64,000 nt of DNA from an uncultured Verrucomicrobiota bacterium (GTDB taxonomy: Bacteria > Verrucomicrobiota > Verrucomicrobiia > Opitutales > Seribacteraceae), in NCBI GenBank assembly GCA_902569115.1, contig CACFTI010000008.1:17517-81516 (forward strand). The letters are read 5' to 3'. Positions 21,802-34,049 of the stretch are shown piece after piece. Positions within the stretch are counted from its first letter, which is position 1. Every line of letters starts with the position of its first letter. Position numbers and translations under genes: made by a program. The notes below the pieces were generated by a model, which saw only the letters and a program-made list of their open reading frames with translations, searched no databases and was not told the DNA's origin.

Positions 21802-24482
21802 TCGTTTGTTTTAGACAAAGTAATGCTTTGCAGGGCTGCTTCAACTCCTTTGCCGGCGGGTGCACCTCCCATTGCGAAATCCGGCTTTCCTCCCCCTTTA
21901 CCACCAAGCTTACTGGCAAGTTTTCCGAGGATTTGTCCAGCCGCGTAACCGGCATCGACTGCTTCGGGAGAGCAGATACAAATGAGCCCACATTTGTTAT
22001 CCTTTTCACTCGCAAGAAGAACGACAGATGGGGCCGATCTTTTGTTTATTTGGGCAGCCAAAGGGCGAAGATCGTTAGCAGCAATATTTTCAACGCAAGC
22101 CTTGATGATTCTTATGTTTCCGACCTCGGTCGCGTTTTTGATTAACTGATCGGCTAGTCCAGCTTGGTCCTTCTGGGTGAAAGAGCGGATATTTTTTTCC
22201 AAATCTTTATTCTTTTCCTGGATCTGTGTAATTCTTTGAATGATTTCTTCCGGTTTGCAGGCAAGTTGACGAAGAAGTTGATTAAAAGTAAGAATTCGTT
22301 GATTTGCCCAATCGAGCGCGGCACTGCCAGCAACTGCTTCAATCCTTCGGTTGCCAGCAGAGATTGCGGATTCACTTGTTATCCGAATAGATCCAATTTC
22401 TCCTGCGTAAGAAACATGGGTTCCTCCGCAAAGCTCTTGACTCCAACCGCCTACATTGACCACCCGTACGATATCTCCATACTTTTCACCAAAGAATGCC
22501 ACCACTTCATCAGGTTTTTCGCAAAATGGCACTTCATACGATTCCACCTTTTCGTTTAGGAGAAGCTTCTTGTTGGCTATGGCTTCTATTTCCAATAATT
22601 GATCATCTTTCAATGACTCGAAATGTGAAAAGTCAAAGCGCAGACGATCTTGTTCAACAAGCGAACCTGCCTGTTTAACATGCTCACCCAGCACTTCTCG
22701 TAATGCCCAGTGCAGGATATGAGTGGCGGTGTGATGCCTTTGAATATCTTGTCTCACTGACTGATTAACCGAAACGATGGCTTTACCGGAAAATGGATCT
22801 GCGTATTCAGTCTTTTTTATTTTGTGAAGGAAATGACCATTCGAGTCTTTTATTACATCAGTTATAATAAGAATGTGGTCGTTAATGAAAACGGTGCCTT
22901 CGTCCCCCCTTTGTCCCCCCATTTCGGCGTAGAATGGGGTTTTGTCGAATATTAAGTAGGTCTCACCTTCTTGGGTAATGGTATCAAGTAATGATACTTC
23001 ACAGTCCCTGAGGTTAGTTTGATCATAGCCAATAAATTCCGTTCCTTGTCCAGTCTCTTTGGAGTCGTTCACTAACACATCGACCGATTTATGAGCTTCT
23101 CTCGCCCGTTTTTTTTGTGCCTCCATTTCCTGATTGAAGCCATTTGTATCAATTTGGATTCCGTTTTCTTTGGCAAGTAGTTCAGTTAAGTCCAAAGGGA
23201 AGCCATATGTATCGTACAGTTTAAAAGCAAAAGGACCGGAGATTGGCTCTCCTTTCTTTAAAGTACTCAACTCTCGATTAAACAGCTCAATGCCTCTGTC
23301 TAAAGTTTTATTGAAAGAAGTTTCCTCAGAAAGCAGTGTTTTACAGATTAAATCTTTACGCTTTTTTAATTCGGGAAAAAATGGTCCCATTTGTTCGATC
23401 AAAACCGGAGCCAGATGGTGAAAGAAGGGATCTTTGAATCCCAAATTTCTTCCGTATCGAACACCTCTTCGCAAGATTCTTCTAAGAACATAATTACGAT
23501 CTGTATTTCCTGGTAAAATTCCATCGGCAATCGAAAAACAAATTGACCGTAAATGATCCCCTATCACTCTGAAAGATACATCGATTTCCTCTTGGGACGA
23601 GGGAGTTTGATTAGCTGAAGGGAGAGTAGAAAGATATTTTTCTCCGGATAATTCTTCAATTTTCTCGAAAATCGGAGAGAATACATCGGTGTCATAATTA
23701 GATGTTGGCTTGGAGAAGTCGGTGAATCCTTCAGTGGATTGCATAACTGCCGCGACTCTTTCAAAACCCATACCGGTATCGACATGCTTATCTGCTAGAG
23801 GCGTAAAGTTCCCTTCTCTGTCGGCATTAAACTGAATGAAAACAAGATTCCATATTTCAATACATAAGTGGGAATCAGCGTTGACCAATTTACCCTGTGT
23901 GTCCCCATCAGGGGTAAGATCGAGATGGAGTTCACTACATGGACCACAGGGTCCCGTCTCTCCCATCATCCAAAAATTATCTTTTTTCCCACCATTTACT
24001 ACATGTACCGCTGGATCCAACCCAGCTTTTGTAAAAATGGCAGACCACGCATCATGAGCCTCCTGATCAAATTCCGCGGGATCATTCCCCTCGGGTTTAT
24101 ATACAGTTGCATAAAGTCGGGAAGGGGGGAATTTCCACACGGAGACCAATAATTCCCATGCCCACTCGATTGCTTCCTTTTTGAAATAATCTCCGAAAGA
24201 CCAATTACCCAGCATTTCGAAAAATGTGTGGTGATATGTGTCGAAGCCAACATCATCCAGATCATTGTGCTTACCCCCTGCCCGGATGCATTTCTGGGTA
24301 TCAGCAGCTCGCATATAAGGAGCATTTTGGTCACCAAGGAAATAGGGTACAAACTGATTCATCCCCGCATTGGTAAAAAGCAGGTTAGGAGACTCAGGGA
24401 GTAATGAAGCCGAAGATACAATCTCATGATTTTTATTGGCAAAAAAATCGAGAAAAGACTGTCTGATTTCCGAGGATTTCAT
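21798..24482 (-). CDS. alaS: Alanyl-tRNA synthetase
   Basis: MKSSEIRQSFLDFFANKNHEIVSSASLLP, TNAGMNQFVPYFLG, HTATHILHWALREVLGEHVKQAGSLV, CGGTHVSYAGEIG; overlaps the SNF2 start by 4 nt. Confidence 0.98.
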   Translation of the reverse strand: MKSSEIRQSFLDFFANKNHEIVSSASLLPESPNLLFTNAGMNQFVPYFLGDQNAPYMRAADTQKCIRAGGKHNDLDDVGFDTYHHTFFEMLGNWSFGDYFKKEAIEWAWELLVSVWKFPPSRLYATVYKPEGNDPAEFDQEAHDAWSAIFTKAGLDPAVHVVNGGKKDNFWMMGETGPCGPCSELHLDLTPDGDTQGKLVNADSHLCIEIWNLVFIQFNADREGNFTPLADKHVDTGMGFERVAAVMQSTEGFTDFSKPTSNYDTDVFSPIFEKIEELSGEKYLSTLPSANQTPSSQEEIDVSFRVIGDHLRSICFSIADGILPGNTDRNYVLRRILRRGVRYGRNLGFKDPFFHHLAPVLIEQMGPFFPELKKRKDLICKTLLSEETSFNKTLDRGIELFNRELSTLKKGEPISGPFAFKLYDTYGFPLDLTELLAKENGIQIDTNGFNQEMEAQKKRAREAHKSVDVLVNDSKETGQGTEFIGYDQTNLRDCEVSLLDTITQEGETYLIFDKTPFYAEMGGQRGDEGTVFINDHILIITDVIKDSNGHFLHKIKKTEYADPFSGKAIVSVNQSVRQDIQRHHTATHILHWALREVLGEHVKQAGSLVEQDRLRFDFSHFESLKDDQLLEIEAIANKKLLLNEKVESYEVPFCEKPDEVVAFFGEKYGDIVRVVNVGGWSQELCGGTHVSYAGEIGSIRITSESAISAGNRRIEAVAGSAALDWANQRILTFNQLLRQLACKPEEIIQRITQIQEKNKDLEKNIRSFTQKDQAGLADQLIKNATEVGNIRIIKACVENIAANDLRPLAAQINKRSAPSVVLLASEKDNKCGLICICSPEAVDAGYAAGQILGKLASKLGGKGGGKPDFAMGGAPAGKGVEAALQSITLSKTNE

Positions 24483-24497
24483 GAGCGTTAGCTTTTT

Positions 24498-25604
24498 TTA
24501 GGCAGGGAGCCTTTCAATGATGGCTTCTCCCATTTCAATCGTGCCCACGGATTCAGATCCTGATGATATATCTCCCGAACGGAATCCGTCCCGTATGGTC
24601 TGTTTTACTGCACTTTCAATTGCAGAAGCCTCTTTTTCCATCCCAAAACTGTAGCGCAGCATGAGTGCAGCACTCAAAACCTGCGCACATGGGTTGGCCA
24701 AGTTTTTCCCAGCAATATCTGGAGCCGTACCTCCGGCTGGTTCATACAGACCAAAGGGGAATCCCAAACGGTTTTTACCCGTTCCCAAACTTGCGGAGGC
24801 GAGCATTCCCAGGGAGCCACAAATCACCGCTAGTTCATCGGAAAGAATATCGCCAAACATGTTTTCTGTGACAAGAACATCGAATTGATTCGGATCCCGC
24901 ACTAATTGCATGGCTGCATTATCAACGTACATATGGGTCAATTCAATGCTGGGATCGAGTCGCTGGACAGAATCACTCACAACTTTTCTCCATAGAACTG
25001 AAGTTTCCAGAACATTGGCCTTGTCCACTGAGCAAATCTTTTTTTGCCGGAGAGAGGCAGCTTTTACGGCAATTTCTGTAATTCTTTCGATTTCACTGGT
25101 TTTATAAACCATCGTATCGATAGATTGTTCCTCCCCGTTTTCCAATGTTTGGGTACTCTTCGGTTGTCCAAAATAAATCCCCCCGGTTAATTCCCTCACG
25201 CACAAGACATCAATGCCATTGGAAACAGTGGAAGGACGAAGAGGAGATAAATCAGCGAGTTCAGGATAAAGATTGCCCGGTCTTAAATTGGCGAAAAGTT
25301 CGAAAGCTTTGCGGATAGGAAGTAAAGCTGCTCTTTCAGGTTGTTCTTTGGGAGGCAGGGACTCCCATTTGGGTCCTCCGACTGATCCAAACAGGATCGC
25401 ATTTGCATCCTTGCAGGCGGATAAGGTGGTATCGGGTAGAGCGGATCCGTGATTGTCGATACCTATTCCTCCCACATCGTGTTCTGTGGTTTCGATGGAA
25501 AATCCATTTCGTTGACCGAGGGTTTCGAGTACCTTTAAGGCGACGGACATGACCTCCGGGCCAATTCCATCTCCAGGGAGATTGGTGAATCGTAGAATAT
25601 TCAT
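24498..25604 (-). CDS. leuB: 3-isopropylmalate dehydrogenase
   Basis: [77 protein letters not shown]. Confidence 0.97.
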   Translation of the reverse strand: MNILRFTNLPGDGIGPEVMSVALKVLETLGQRNGFSIETTEHDVGGIGIDNHGSALPDTTLSACKDANAILFGSVGGPKWESLPPKEQPERAALLPIRKAFELFANLRPGNLYPELADLSPLRPSTVSNGIDVLCVRELTGGIYFGQPKSTQTLENGEEQSIDTMVYKTSEIERITEIAVKAASLRQKKICSVDKANVLETSVLWRKVVSDSVQRLDPSIELTHMYVDNAAMQLVRDPNQFDVLVTENMFGDILSDELAVICGSLGMLASASLGTGKNRLGFPFGLYEPAGGTAPDIAGKNLANPCAQVLSAALMLRYSFGMEKEASAIESAVKQTIRDGFRSGDISSGSESVGTIEMGEAIIERLPA

Positions 25605-25683
25605 GAAGGAAAAGCATTCATAAGTGAAACATTACGATCTGCAACGCAGAAAAGAAAGCCATGCGACACAGGTTCGGTATTCG

Positions 25684-25712
25684 TTGACAAATTTATCGAA
25701 AAAATCTATGCA
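25684..25712 (+). promoter_or_regulatory. Candidate sigma-70-type promoter upstream of nusA
   Basis: Exact TTGACA at 25684-25689, 17-nt spacer, weak -10 TATGCA (3/6) at 25707-25712. Confidence 0.4.
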
Positions 25713-25744
25713 TTTACGATTACATACAGTCTAATCCAACAAGG

Positions 25745-25767
25745 GGCGGGCATTGCTCGCCTTTTTT
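25745..25767 (+). terminator. Intrinsic-terminator-like hairpin in the nusA leader
   Basis: GGCGGGC-att-GCTCGCC (7-bp stem with one G-U) followed by TTTTTT, 39 nt before the nusA ATG. Confidence 0.65.
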
Positions 25768-25805
25768 ATTCTCCAAATTCCCTCTAACCTATAGAAGCCA
25801 ATATT

Positions 25806-27053
25806 ATGAGTAGCGAAATCCTCGCAGTTCTCGAGTACATGGAAAAAGAAAAGGGCATCAGTCGTGATGACATGATTGCCACCATCGAAGGTGCAGTCAA
25901 AGCTGCCGCTGAAAGAGGAGTAAATAAACAGGGGGAAGTTCGGGTTGAAATTAGTCCAAAGACTGGTGCAATGCAGGCATGGACCCGATTGGAAGTTGTG
26001 GAATCGGTATCAGATACGGCTACTGAGATTCATGTAGACAAAGCACGCCTGTATGCCGATAGCCCTCAAGTCGGTGAATTTGTTGAAAGAGAACTAGATC
26101 CAGCATATTTAGGCAGGATTGCTGCGAGGACTGCCGAGCAGGCAATAAAACAAAGACTCCGTCAATTCGAGAAAGAACACATCTACGACGAATTTCGTGA
26201 TCAAGTAGGTGGGCTAGTTACAGGAATTGTTCGTCGAAAAGAGCGAGGTGACTTGGTTGTGGAAGTGGGCAAGGCAGAAGCACTTCTTCCCTGGCGTGAA
26301 CGGGTTCCCGGGGAAGACTGGGTACCAGGTGAAAGAATTCGTTGTCTTTTGAATAAACTCGAGCAACAGGGCCGTGGACCCGAGCTTATTTTGAGTCGAT
26401 CAAGCCTTAATTTTGTACGCAAACTTTTTGAAATGGAAGTCGCCGAAATTGCGGATGGCACAGTCTCACTTGCTGCAATGGCTCGAGAGCCCGGCTACCG
26501 CACGAAAGTATGTGTCAAAAGCACGGACCCCAAAGTTGACCCTGTTGGAGCTTGCGTGGGTGCCAGAGGCTCTCGTGTGAAAAGTATCGTTCGTGAGATG
26601 AATGGTGAAAAAGTGGATATTGTTCGTTGGTACGAGGATCCTATTGAACAGTTAGTTGAAGCATTGAAACCCGCGGTTCCTCAGAATGTAAATTTGGATC
26701 GTGATAAAAGAAGAATGTATTTTGAAGTCGTTGAGGATGATTTATCTGTAGCGATTGGTCGTAAAGGAATAAACGCAAGGCTTACATCTAGATTACTAGG
26801 ATGGAAGTTGGATATCGGAAAAGTAGTTGTTAAACAAGTCGGCTTCGATGAAAGAAAAACAAAAGCAGCTGAGGCTCTTACATCTGTGGGCATTGAGTTT
26901 GAGGTCGCTGACCGTTTAGTTGCATTTGGATTGGTGAGTCCAGAGGCTTTTGAAGGTGTTACTGCCGAAGACCTAGTTGGTCTTGGTTTTGAGCAACCCA
27001 TTGCCGAAGATGTATTATCCAAAGTTTCTACTGAAGCTTCTCCTGACGAATAA
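25806..27053 (+). CDS. nusA: Transcription termination/antitermination factor NusA
   Basis: N-terminal NusA domain, S1 region, KH domains ([57 protein letters not shown]). Confidence 0.96.
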   Translation: MSSEILAVLEYMEKEKGISRDDMIATIEGAVKAAAERGVNKQGEVRVEISPKTGAMQAWTRLEVVESVSDTATEIHVDKARLYADSPQVGEFVERELDPAYLGRIAARTAEQAIKQRLRQFEKEHIYDEFRDQVGGLVTGIVRRKERGDLVVEVGKAEALLPWRERVPGEDWVPGERIRCLLNKLEQQGRGPELILSRSSLNFVRKLFEMEVAEIADGTVSLAAMAREPGYRTKVCVKSTDPKVDPVGACVGARGSRVKSIVREMNGEKVDIVRWYEDPIEQLVEALKPAVPQNVNLDRDKRRMYFEVVEDDLSVAIGRKGINARLTSRLLGWKLDIGKVVVKQVGFDERKTKAAEALTSVGIEFEVADRLVAFGLVSPEAFEGVTAEDLVGLGFEQPIAEDVLSKVSTEASPDE

Positions 27054-27090
27054 TAATCCGTATTACCTAGGAAAAGATTTTATCTATTAA

Positions 27091-29399
27091 ATGAGTGTAC
27101 GAATTCACGCCATTGCGAAGGAAATAAAAAAGACCAGTAAGGAACTCCTCGAGATATTGGCAGAACGTGGATACGAACTAAAAAGTGCATCCTCTACAAT
27201 AGATAATATCACCGCGGAATCTTTAATTGAAGAATTTAAATCTGACGATCATGAATCATCTGATACAGAAGCTTTTGATTCGGAGAAATCAATTTCCGAT
27301 AGTCAGACAGATGTCAAGCCTTCCAAAATTCCTCTGGTTAAAAGTAAGGATGACATAGAACGAGAAAAAAGAGAGCAGGAAGCGGCAGAGTTGGCTGAAA
27401 GGGAAAGTCAAAACCTAGATAAAATACCAAATCAAGAGGAAAGAGAAGCAGAAGAGGTTGAGCCACTTAAGCCGACCATGGCTCCTCCACCTCCATCTTC
27501 CAAGGCGAGTGCACCCCCCCACCTCCTTCATCCGCTGGAAAACCAAAAATTCCTGCACCTGCTGCTCCAACTGGTAATGATACTTTAGATCCTGCTGAGC
27601 AAGATGGCGTGGTTGAAGGTAATCTTGTTATCGTAAAGCCACCTATCGTTGTTAGAGATTTTGCAGTATTGCTTGGACTGAAGCCCTTTCAACTCATTTC
27701 CGAGCTTATGGAGATGGGTATTTTTGCCTCCATGAATCAGACGATTGAAGAGGATGTGGCAAGGAAAATTTCTAAGGTAAAAGGCTTTGATCTTGAAATT
27801 AAACATAGAGGTGAAAAAGCTGACAAACCCAAAGTAAAGGAAGAGAAAATCGATGAAGATGACGAGAGCTTACTTCAACTGCGTCCACCAGTTGTTTGTA
27901 TTCTGGGTCATGTTGATCACGGTAAAACCACACTTTTAGATACTATTCGTAAAGCCAATGTAGTAGCTGGGGAAGCAGGTGGTATTACTCAGCATGTGGG
28001 TGCTTATCAAATTACACATGGTGATAACAAAATAACTTTTTTGGATACCCCTGGTCATGCAGCTTTCTCGAAGATTCGAGAGCGCGGGGCAAATTTAACT
28101 GATGTTTCTGTTCTCGTTGTGGCTGCAGATGATGGTTTCATGCCTCAAACTGATGAAGCGTTAAAGTTTGCTCAACGATCTCAAAGTGCACTTATCGTAG
28201 CCATAAACAAAATGGATGCGAAAGGTGCAGACGCCGATAAAGTCAAAACGCAAATGCAGGAACGGTCGATCCCTTCTGAAGATTGGGGTGGCGATATAGT
28301 TACAGTTCCAATTTCTGCCTTGAACGGCGATAATGTCGAGGAATTATTAGACATGATTCTCCTTCAAGCTGAAGTTATGGAACTCAAGGCAAATCCCGAT
28401 GCAGTTTCAGAGGGAGTTATCATTGAGGCAAGGCAGGAAATCGGACGCGGTCCAACTGCGACGGTCATTGTGCAGAAAGGAACTCTGAAAATTGGTGACG
28501 CAATCCACTGCGGAGAAGTTTACTGTAAAGTAAAAGCGATGATCGATGATCAGGGTAACCAAGTGAAAAATGCCCCTCCAAGTACTCCAGTTAATATTCT
28601 TGGGTGGTCTGGCGTTCCCGCAGCGGGTGCAATTTTCAGAAGAAGTAAGAATGAACGCGAAGCACGCAGAGAAGTTGATGAATATTTGCAAGATAGCAAA
28701 GTAGTTGAGTCAGTTCCTACAGAAGCTGACGAACAAGAATCTTCAGGAGTAGATGCACTCTTTGCAGCTATTTCTAAAAGCAAAGCCACAAGCTATAAGG
28801 TTATACTTAAGGCAGATGTTCGAGGATCATTGGAAGCATTGCAGGGTTCGCTTGAGATAATAGAAAGCGATAAGATTTTACTTGAAATTTTACAAGGCGA
28901 TGTTGGTCCAATTACCAAGAACGATGTTCAAATGGCGAAGACTTCCGGCGCGGATGTTATCGGTTTCAATGTTAAGTTGGACAACGGTGTTATGGGTGAA
29001 GCAAAGCATCAAGGTGTTCAGGTTTTCCAAAATAGCATCATTTATGAGATCATTGATCTTGTTAAAGATAATATGGCTGATCTCCTTGAACCAGAAGTAA
29101 TCGAAAAGAAAACCGGTCGTGCAGAAATCCGCCAAGTATTTAAACTTAGCAAGGGACGCACAGTGGCTGGTTCTATGGTTATGGAGGGATCGATTACTCG
29201 AAATAAAGGAGCTCGTTTGCTACGCGGTAATGAAGTTTTAGCGGAAGGTAAGATAGACACACTCAAGAGGTTTAAGGATGATGCGACTGAGGTCAAAGCT
29301 GGCTTTGAGTGTGGCATTCACCTGGAAGGTTTCGATCGTTATGAGGAGGGTGATGTCATTGAATCTTTCGAACTAGAGAAGACACGCCCCACCTTGTAA
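27091..29399 (+). CDS. infB: Translation initiation factor IF-2, reading frame interrupted at a C7 run (ORFs 27091-27588 and 27609-29399)
   Basis: First ORF has the IF-2 N-terminal motif ([37 protein letters not shown]); second has G1 [33 protein letters not shown] -1 shift or one extra C at 27514-27520 joins them. Confidence 0.93.
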
Positions 29400-29414
29400 G
29401 CACAGCTTTTAAAA

Positions 29415-29780
29415 ATGAGCCTACGTCTTGCTCGTGTAAATGAATTGGTTCGCCGCGAGATAGGGATGTATTTAAGTACTCGCTACAGGACTGAAACTGT
29501 TCGATGGACAATCACCTCAGTTGAAGTTTCAGCAGATTTAAGGAATGCGACCGTTGCCTATTCGGTAATTGGCGAAGAATCAGATGCTCGGGAAGCTGTT
29601 CAGTTTTTCAGGAAACGGGCAGGTGAAATTCGTAAGGTGGTGAGTAAGAATGTTATTCTGAAGTATTCTCCAAAACTTCATTTTGTTCGTGATTATGGTA
29701 TAGAGCGAGGTAATCGAGTGATGGAAATTCTAGATGAGATTGAGAATCAAGATCAAACCCAGGAAAAGAACGAAACATAG
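29415..29780 (+). CDS. rbfA: Ribosome-binding factor A
   Basis: RLARVNELVRREIGMYLSTRYR... ITSVEVSADLRNATVAYSVIG... SPKLHFVRDYGIERGNRVMEILDEIE; position after infB. Confidence 0.94.
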   Translation: MSLRLARVNELVRREIGMYLSTRYRTETVRWTITSVEVSADLRNATVAYSVIGEESDAREAVQFFRKRAGEIRKVVSKNVILKYSPKLHFVRDYGIERGNRVMEILDEIENQDQTQEKNET

Positions 29781-29828
29781 TGTCACCTCTTGTGACACCT
29801 CAAGTGCCAAAGTGAGACTTGGTGGCAC
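29780..29828 (+). promoter_or_regulatory. Two adjacent inverted repeats in the rbfA-dnaK intergenic region
   Basis: GTGTCAC-ctctt-GTGACAC at 29780-29798; GTGCCA/TGGCAC arms with an inner AAGT/ACTT stem at 29804-29828. Confidence 0.55.
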
Positions 29829-29928
29829 ACTATTTTCTGTGACTTGAATTTGATTTTGATTTATATTGCTCTTTATCAAAGACTTAAGGTTTTTGCGGGA
29901 TAGGCATGCAAGTTGCACTTTAAGTTTC

Positions 29929-31890
29929 GTGAGTAAAATTATAGGTATTGATTTAGGCACGAGTAATTCGTGTATGGCAGTAATGGAAGCTGGTGAACCT
30001 AAGGTAATTCCAAATTCTGAAGGTAACCGCACAACTCCTTCGATCGTTGCATTTGGCAAGGATGGGGAAAGGCTAGTTGGTCAATCGGCAAAACGGCAAG
30101 CCGTTACAAACCCGGCTAATACAATCTTTTCAGCGAAAAGACTCATTGGTCGAAAGTTTTCGGAAATAAAAGATGAAATTTCCACTCTGCCTTTTAAAGT
30201 TGTGGAGGGCAAAAACGGAGCAGCTGTCATTGAGTGTGATATTGATGGAAAATCTGAAACATTCATGCCCGAGCAGATTGCCTCCATGGTTCTATCAAAA
30301 CTGAAGGCAGATGCTGAGTCTTACTTAGGAGAGCCTGTCACAAAAGCTGTTATTACTGTTCCGGCTTACTTTAACGATGATCAGCGTAGAGCCACAAAAG
30401 ATGCTGGTGCCATCGCAGGTTTAGAGGTGGAGCGCATTATCAACGAACCCACCGCAGCATCCCTTGCATATGGATTAGACAAGAAAGGTGAGGAAACGAT
30501 TGCGGTTTATGATCTAGGAGGTGGTACCTTTGATATTAGTGTCTTGGAAATCGCTGAAGGGGTTTTTGAAGTCAAAGCGACCAATGGAGATACTCAGCTT
30601 GGTGGTGATAATTGGGATCAGTACATTATTGATTGGCTTATTGAAGAATTCAAGAATGACCAAGGCATCGACTTGGCCGGTGACCCTATGGCTATGCAGC
30701 GCCTTAAGGAGGAAGCAGAGAAAGCTAAAATGGCACTTTCATCCTCTCAGTCCACTGATATTAATTTACCCTTTATCACGGCTGATGCATCAGGGCCAAA
30801 ACACCTAAATGTTTCCCTGACAAGAGCGAAACTTGAGCAAATTTGCGACGATCTTTATGCCAGAACCAAAGCACCATTTGAGGCATGCCTGAAGGATTCA
30901 GGTCTTAACATTGGTGAGGTCAGCAATCTCGTACTTGTAGGCGGGATGACCCGTAGTCCTAAAATTGTGGAGCTTGCCAAAGAGCTTGGTGGTAAAGATC
31001 CTCATCAAGGAGTTAATCCTGACGAAGTGGTTGCTATCGGTGCTGCTATTCAGGGTGCGGTTCTTCAGGGTGATGTTAATGATGTCCTGCTTCTTGATGT
31101 TACTCCACTTACTCTTGGCATTGAAACAGCGGGTGGTGTGTCGACTCCAATGATTGAGCGTAACACGACTATACCAACCAAAAAATCTCAAGTTTTTTCA
31201 ACAGCTGCTGACAATCAACCTGCGGTAGATATTGTTGTTCTGCAAGGTGAGCGATCCATGTCGAATGACAACAAAAAATTAGGCGATTTCAAGTTGGATG
31301 GGATTCGTCCCGCCCCCCGGGGAACACCACAGATTGAAGTTACCTTCGATATTGATGCCAACGGTATTTTAAATGTAACAGCTAAAGATAAAGATACGGG
31401 TAAAGATCAAAAGATCACGATATCTGGTTCATCAAGCATGGATGAAGATGAAGTTGAACGTTTAAGGAAAGAAGCTGAGAAGTTTGCAGATTCTGATAAA
31501 GAGAAGAAGGATCAGGTGCAGGTTCGCAATGAATTAGATTCCATGGTCTATCAGTGCGAAAAACAACTTTCTGACCTAGGTGATAAAGCGCCCAAAGAGC
31601 TAAAGGAATCTATTGATGGAATCCTCGCTGAATCCAAAAAGGTTTTAGAAAATCAAGGAGCTTCACTTTCCGAACTTAAAGAAGCAAAAGATTCATTGCA
31701 GAAGACTTTTGAGCAACTCGGACAGGAAGCGATGAAAAATGCGGGTGCTGCAGGTGCAGGACCCGAAGCTTCAAACGAATCGCAAAGCCAGGAATCCACA
31801 GGCACCAAGACTTCTGAAAAGGCGGATAAGGATGATGACATCGTCGATGCTGATTTTGAAGTCGTTGATGAAGCTGATAAGAAAGAATAA
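29929..31890 (+). CDS. dnaK: Molecular chaperone DnaK (probable GTG start at 29929, downstream of the ORF-track start)
   Basis: [81 protein letters not shown] tail. Confidence 0.98.
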   Translation: MSKIIGIDLGTSNSCMAVMEAGEPKVIPNSEGNRTTPSIVAFGKDGERLVGQSAKRQAVTNPANTIFSAKRLIGRKFSEIKDEISTLPFKVVEGKNGAAVIECDIDGKSETFMPEQIASMVLSKLKADAESYLGEPVTKAVITVPAYFNDDQRRATKDAGAIAGLEVERIINEPTAASLAYGLDKKGEETIAVYDLGGGTFDISVLEIAEGVFEVKATNGDTQLGGDNWDQYIIDWLIEEFKNDQGIDLAGDPMAMQRLKEEAEKAKMALSSSQSTDINLPFITADASGPKHLNVSLTRAKLEQICDDLYARTKAPFEACLKDSGLNIGEVSNLVLVGGMTRSPKIVELAKELGGKDPHQGVNPDEVVAIGAAIQGAVLQGDVNDVLLLDVTPLTLGIETAGGVSTPMIERNTTIPTKKSQVFSTAADNQPAVDIVVLQGERSMSNDNKKLGDFKLDGIRPAPRGTPQIEVTFDIDANGILNVTAKDKDTGKDQKITISGSSSMDEDEVERLRKEAEKFADSDKEKKDQVQVRNELDSMVYQCEKQLSDLGDKAPKELKESIDGILAESKKVLENQGASLSELKEAKDSLQKTFEQLGQEAMKNAGAAGAGPEASNESQSQESTGTKTSEKADKDDDIVDADFEVVDEADKKE

Positions 31891-31968
31891 ATTTCTGCGT
31901 TCGATTTCAACTAGTTTATCTCGTACGCCCTAACCTCACATATCAAACCAAACCCAAAAAAAAGGAAA

Positions 31969-32265
31969 ATGAGTAAAGTAAAAATCACTCCATTGGGAGA
32001 TCGTGTCCTTGTGAAGCAAGTCGATGAAGACGAGCAAATCAAGGGCGGGATCATTATTCCCGATTCCGCTAAGGAAAAGCCGCAAGAAGCAGAAGTCGTA
32101 GCTCTTGGTACTGGAAAGAAAGATGATGACGGTAATGTCATTCCTTTCCAAGTCAAGAAGGGAGACAAAGTATTGATCAGCAAATACGGTGGCACTGAAG
32201 TCAAACTCGACGATGTTGAATACCAACTCGTTCGTGAGGATGACATCCTTGGTGTTGTCGGATAA
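31969..32265 (+). CDS. groES: Co-chaperonin GroES
   Basis: [44 protein letters not shown]... [32 protein letters not shown]. Confidence 0.98.
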   Translation: MSKVKITPLGDRVLVKQVDEDEQIKGGIIIPDSAKEKPQEAEVVALGTGKKDDDGNVIPFQVKKGDKVLISKYGGTEVKLDDVEYQLVREDDILGVVG

Positions 32266-32295
32266 GTTGCCCCTTAACGATCTTTTAATAACTAA

Positions 32296-33936
<1,641 letters not shown>

Positions 33937-33965
33937 TTCAAAAGAATTAACATCCATTTAAAATT

Positions 33966-33994
33966 GGGCACGCCAAATGGCGTGCCCTTTTTTT
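33966..33994 (+). terminator. Rho-independent terminator after groEL
   Basis: Perfect 9-bp stem GGGCACGCC-aaat-GGCGTGCCC followed by TTTTTTT. Confidence 0.93.
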
Positions 33995-34049
33995 ACTTTA
34001 GGTAAATATAAACTTTTGGTGCCCTTAATTTCGTATTACAAAAAAACTG

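Noticed and set aside
25665-25680. GGTTCGGTATTC-like string resembling a tRNA T-loop
   Set aside because: No flanking T-stem complementarity, anticodon arm or acceptor stem found
31891-31968. Search for a CIRCE element upstream of groES
   Set aside because: No TTAGCACTC-N9-GAGTGCTAA-like inverted repeat is visible in this short gap
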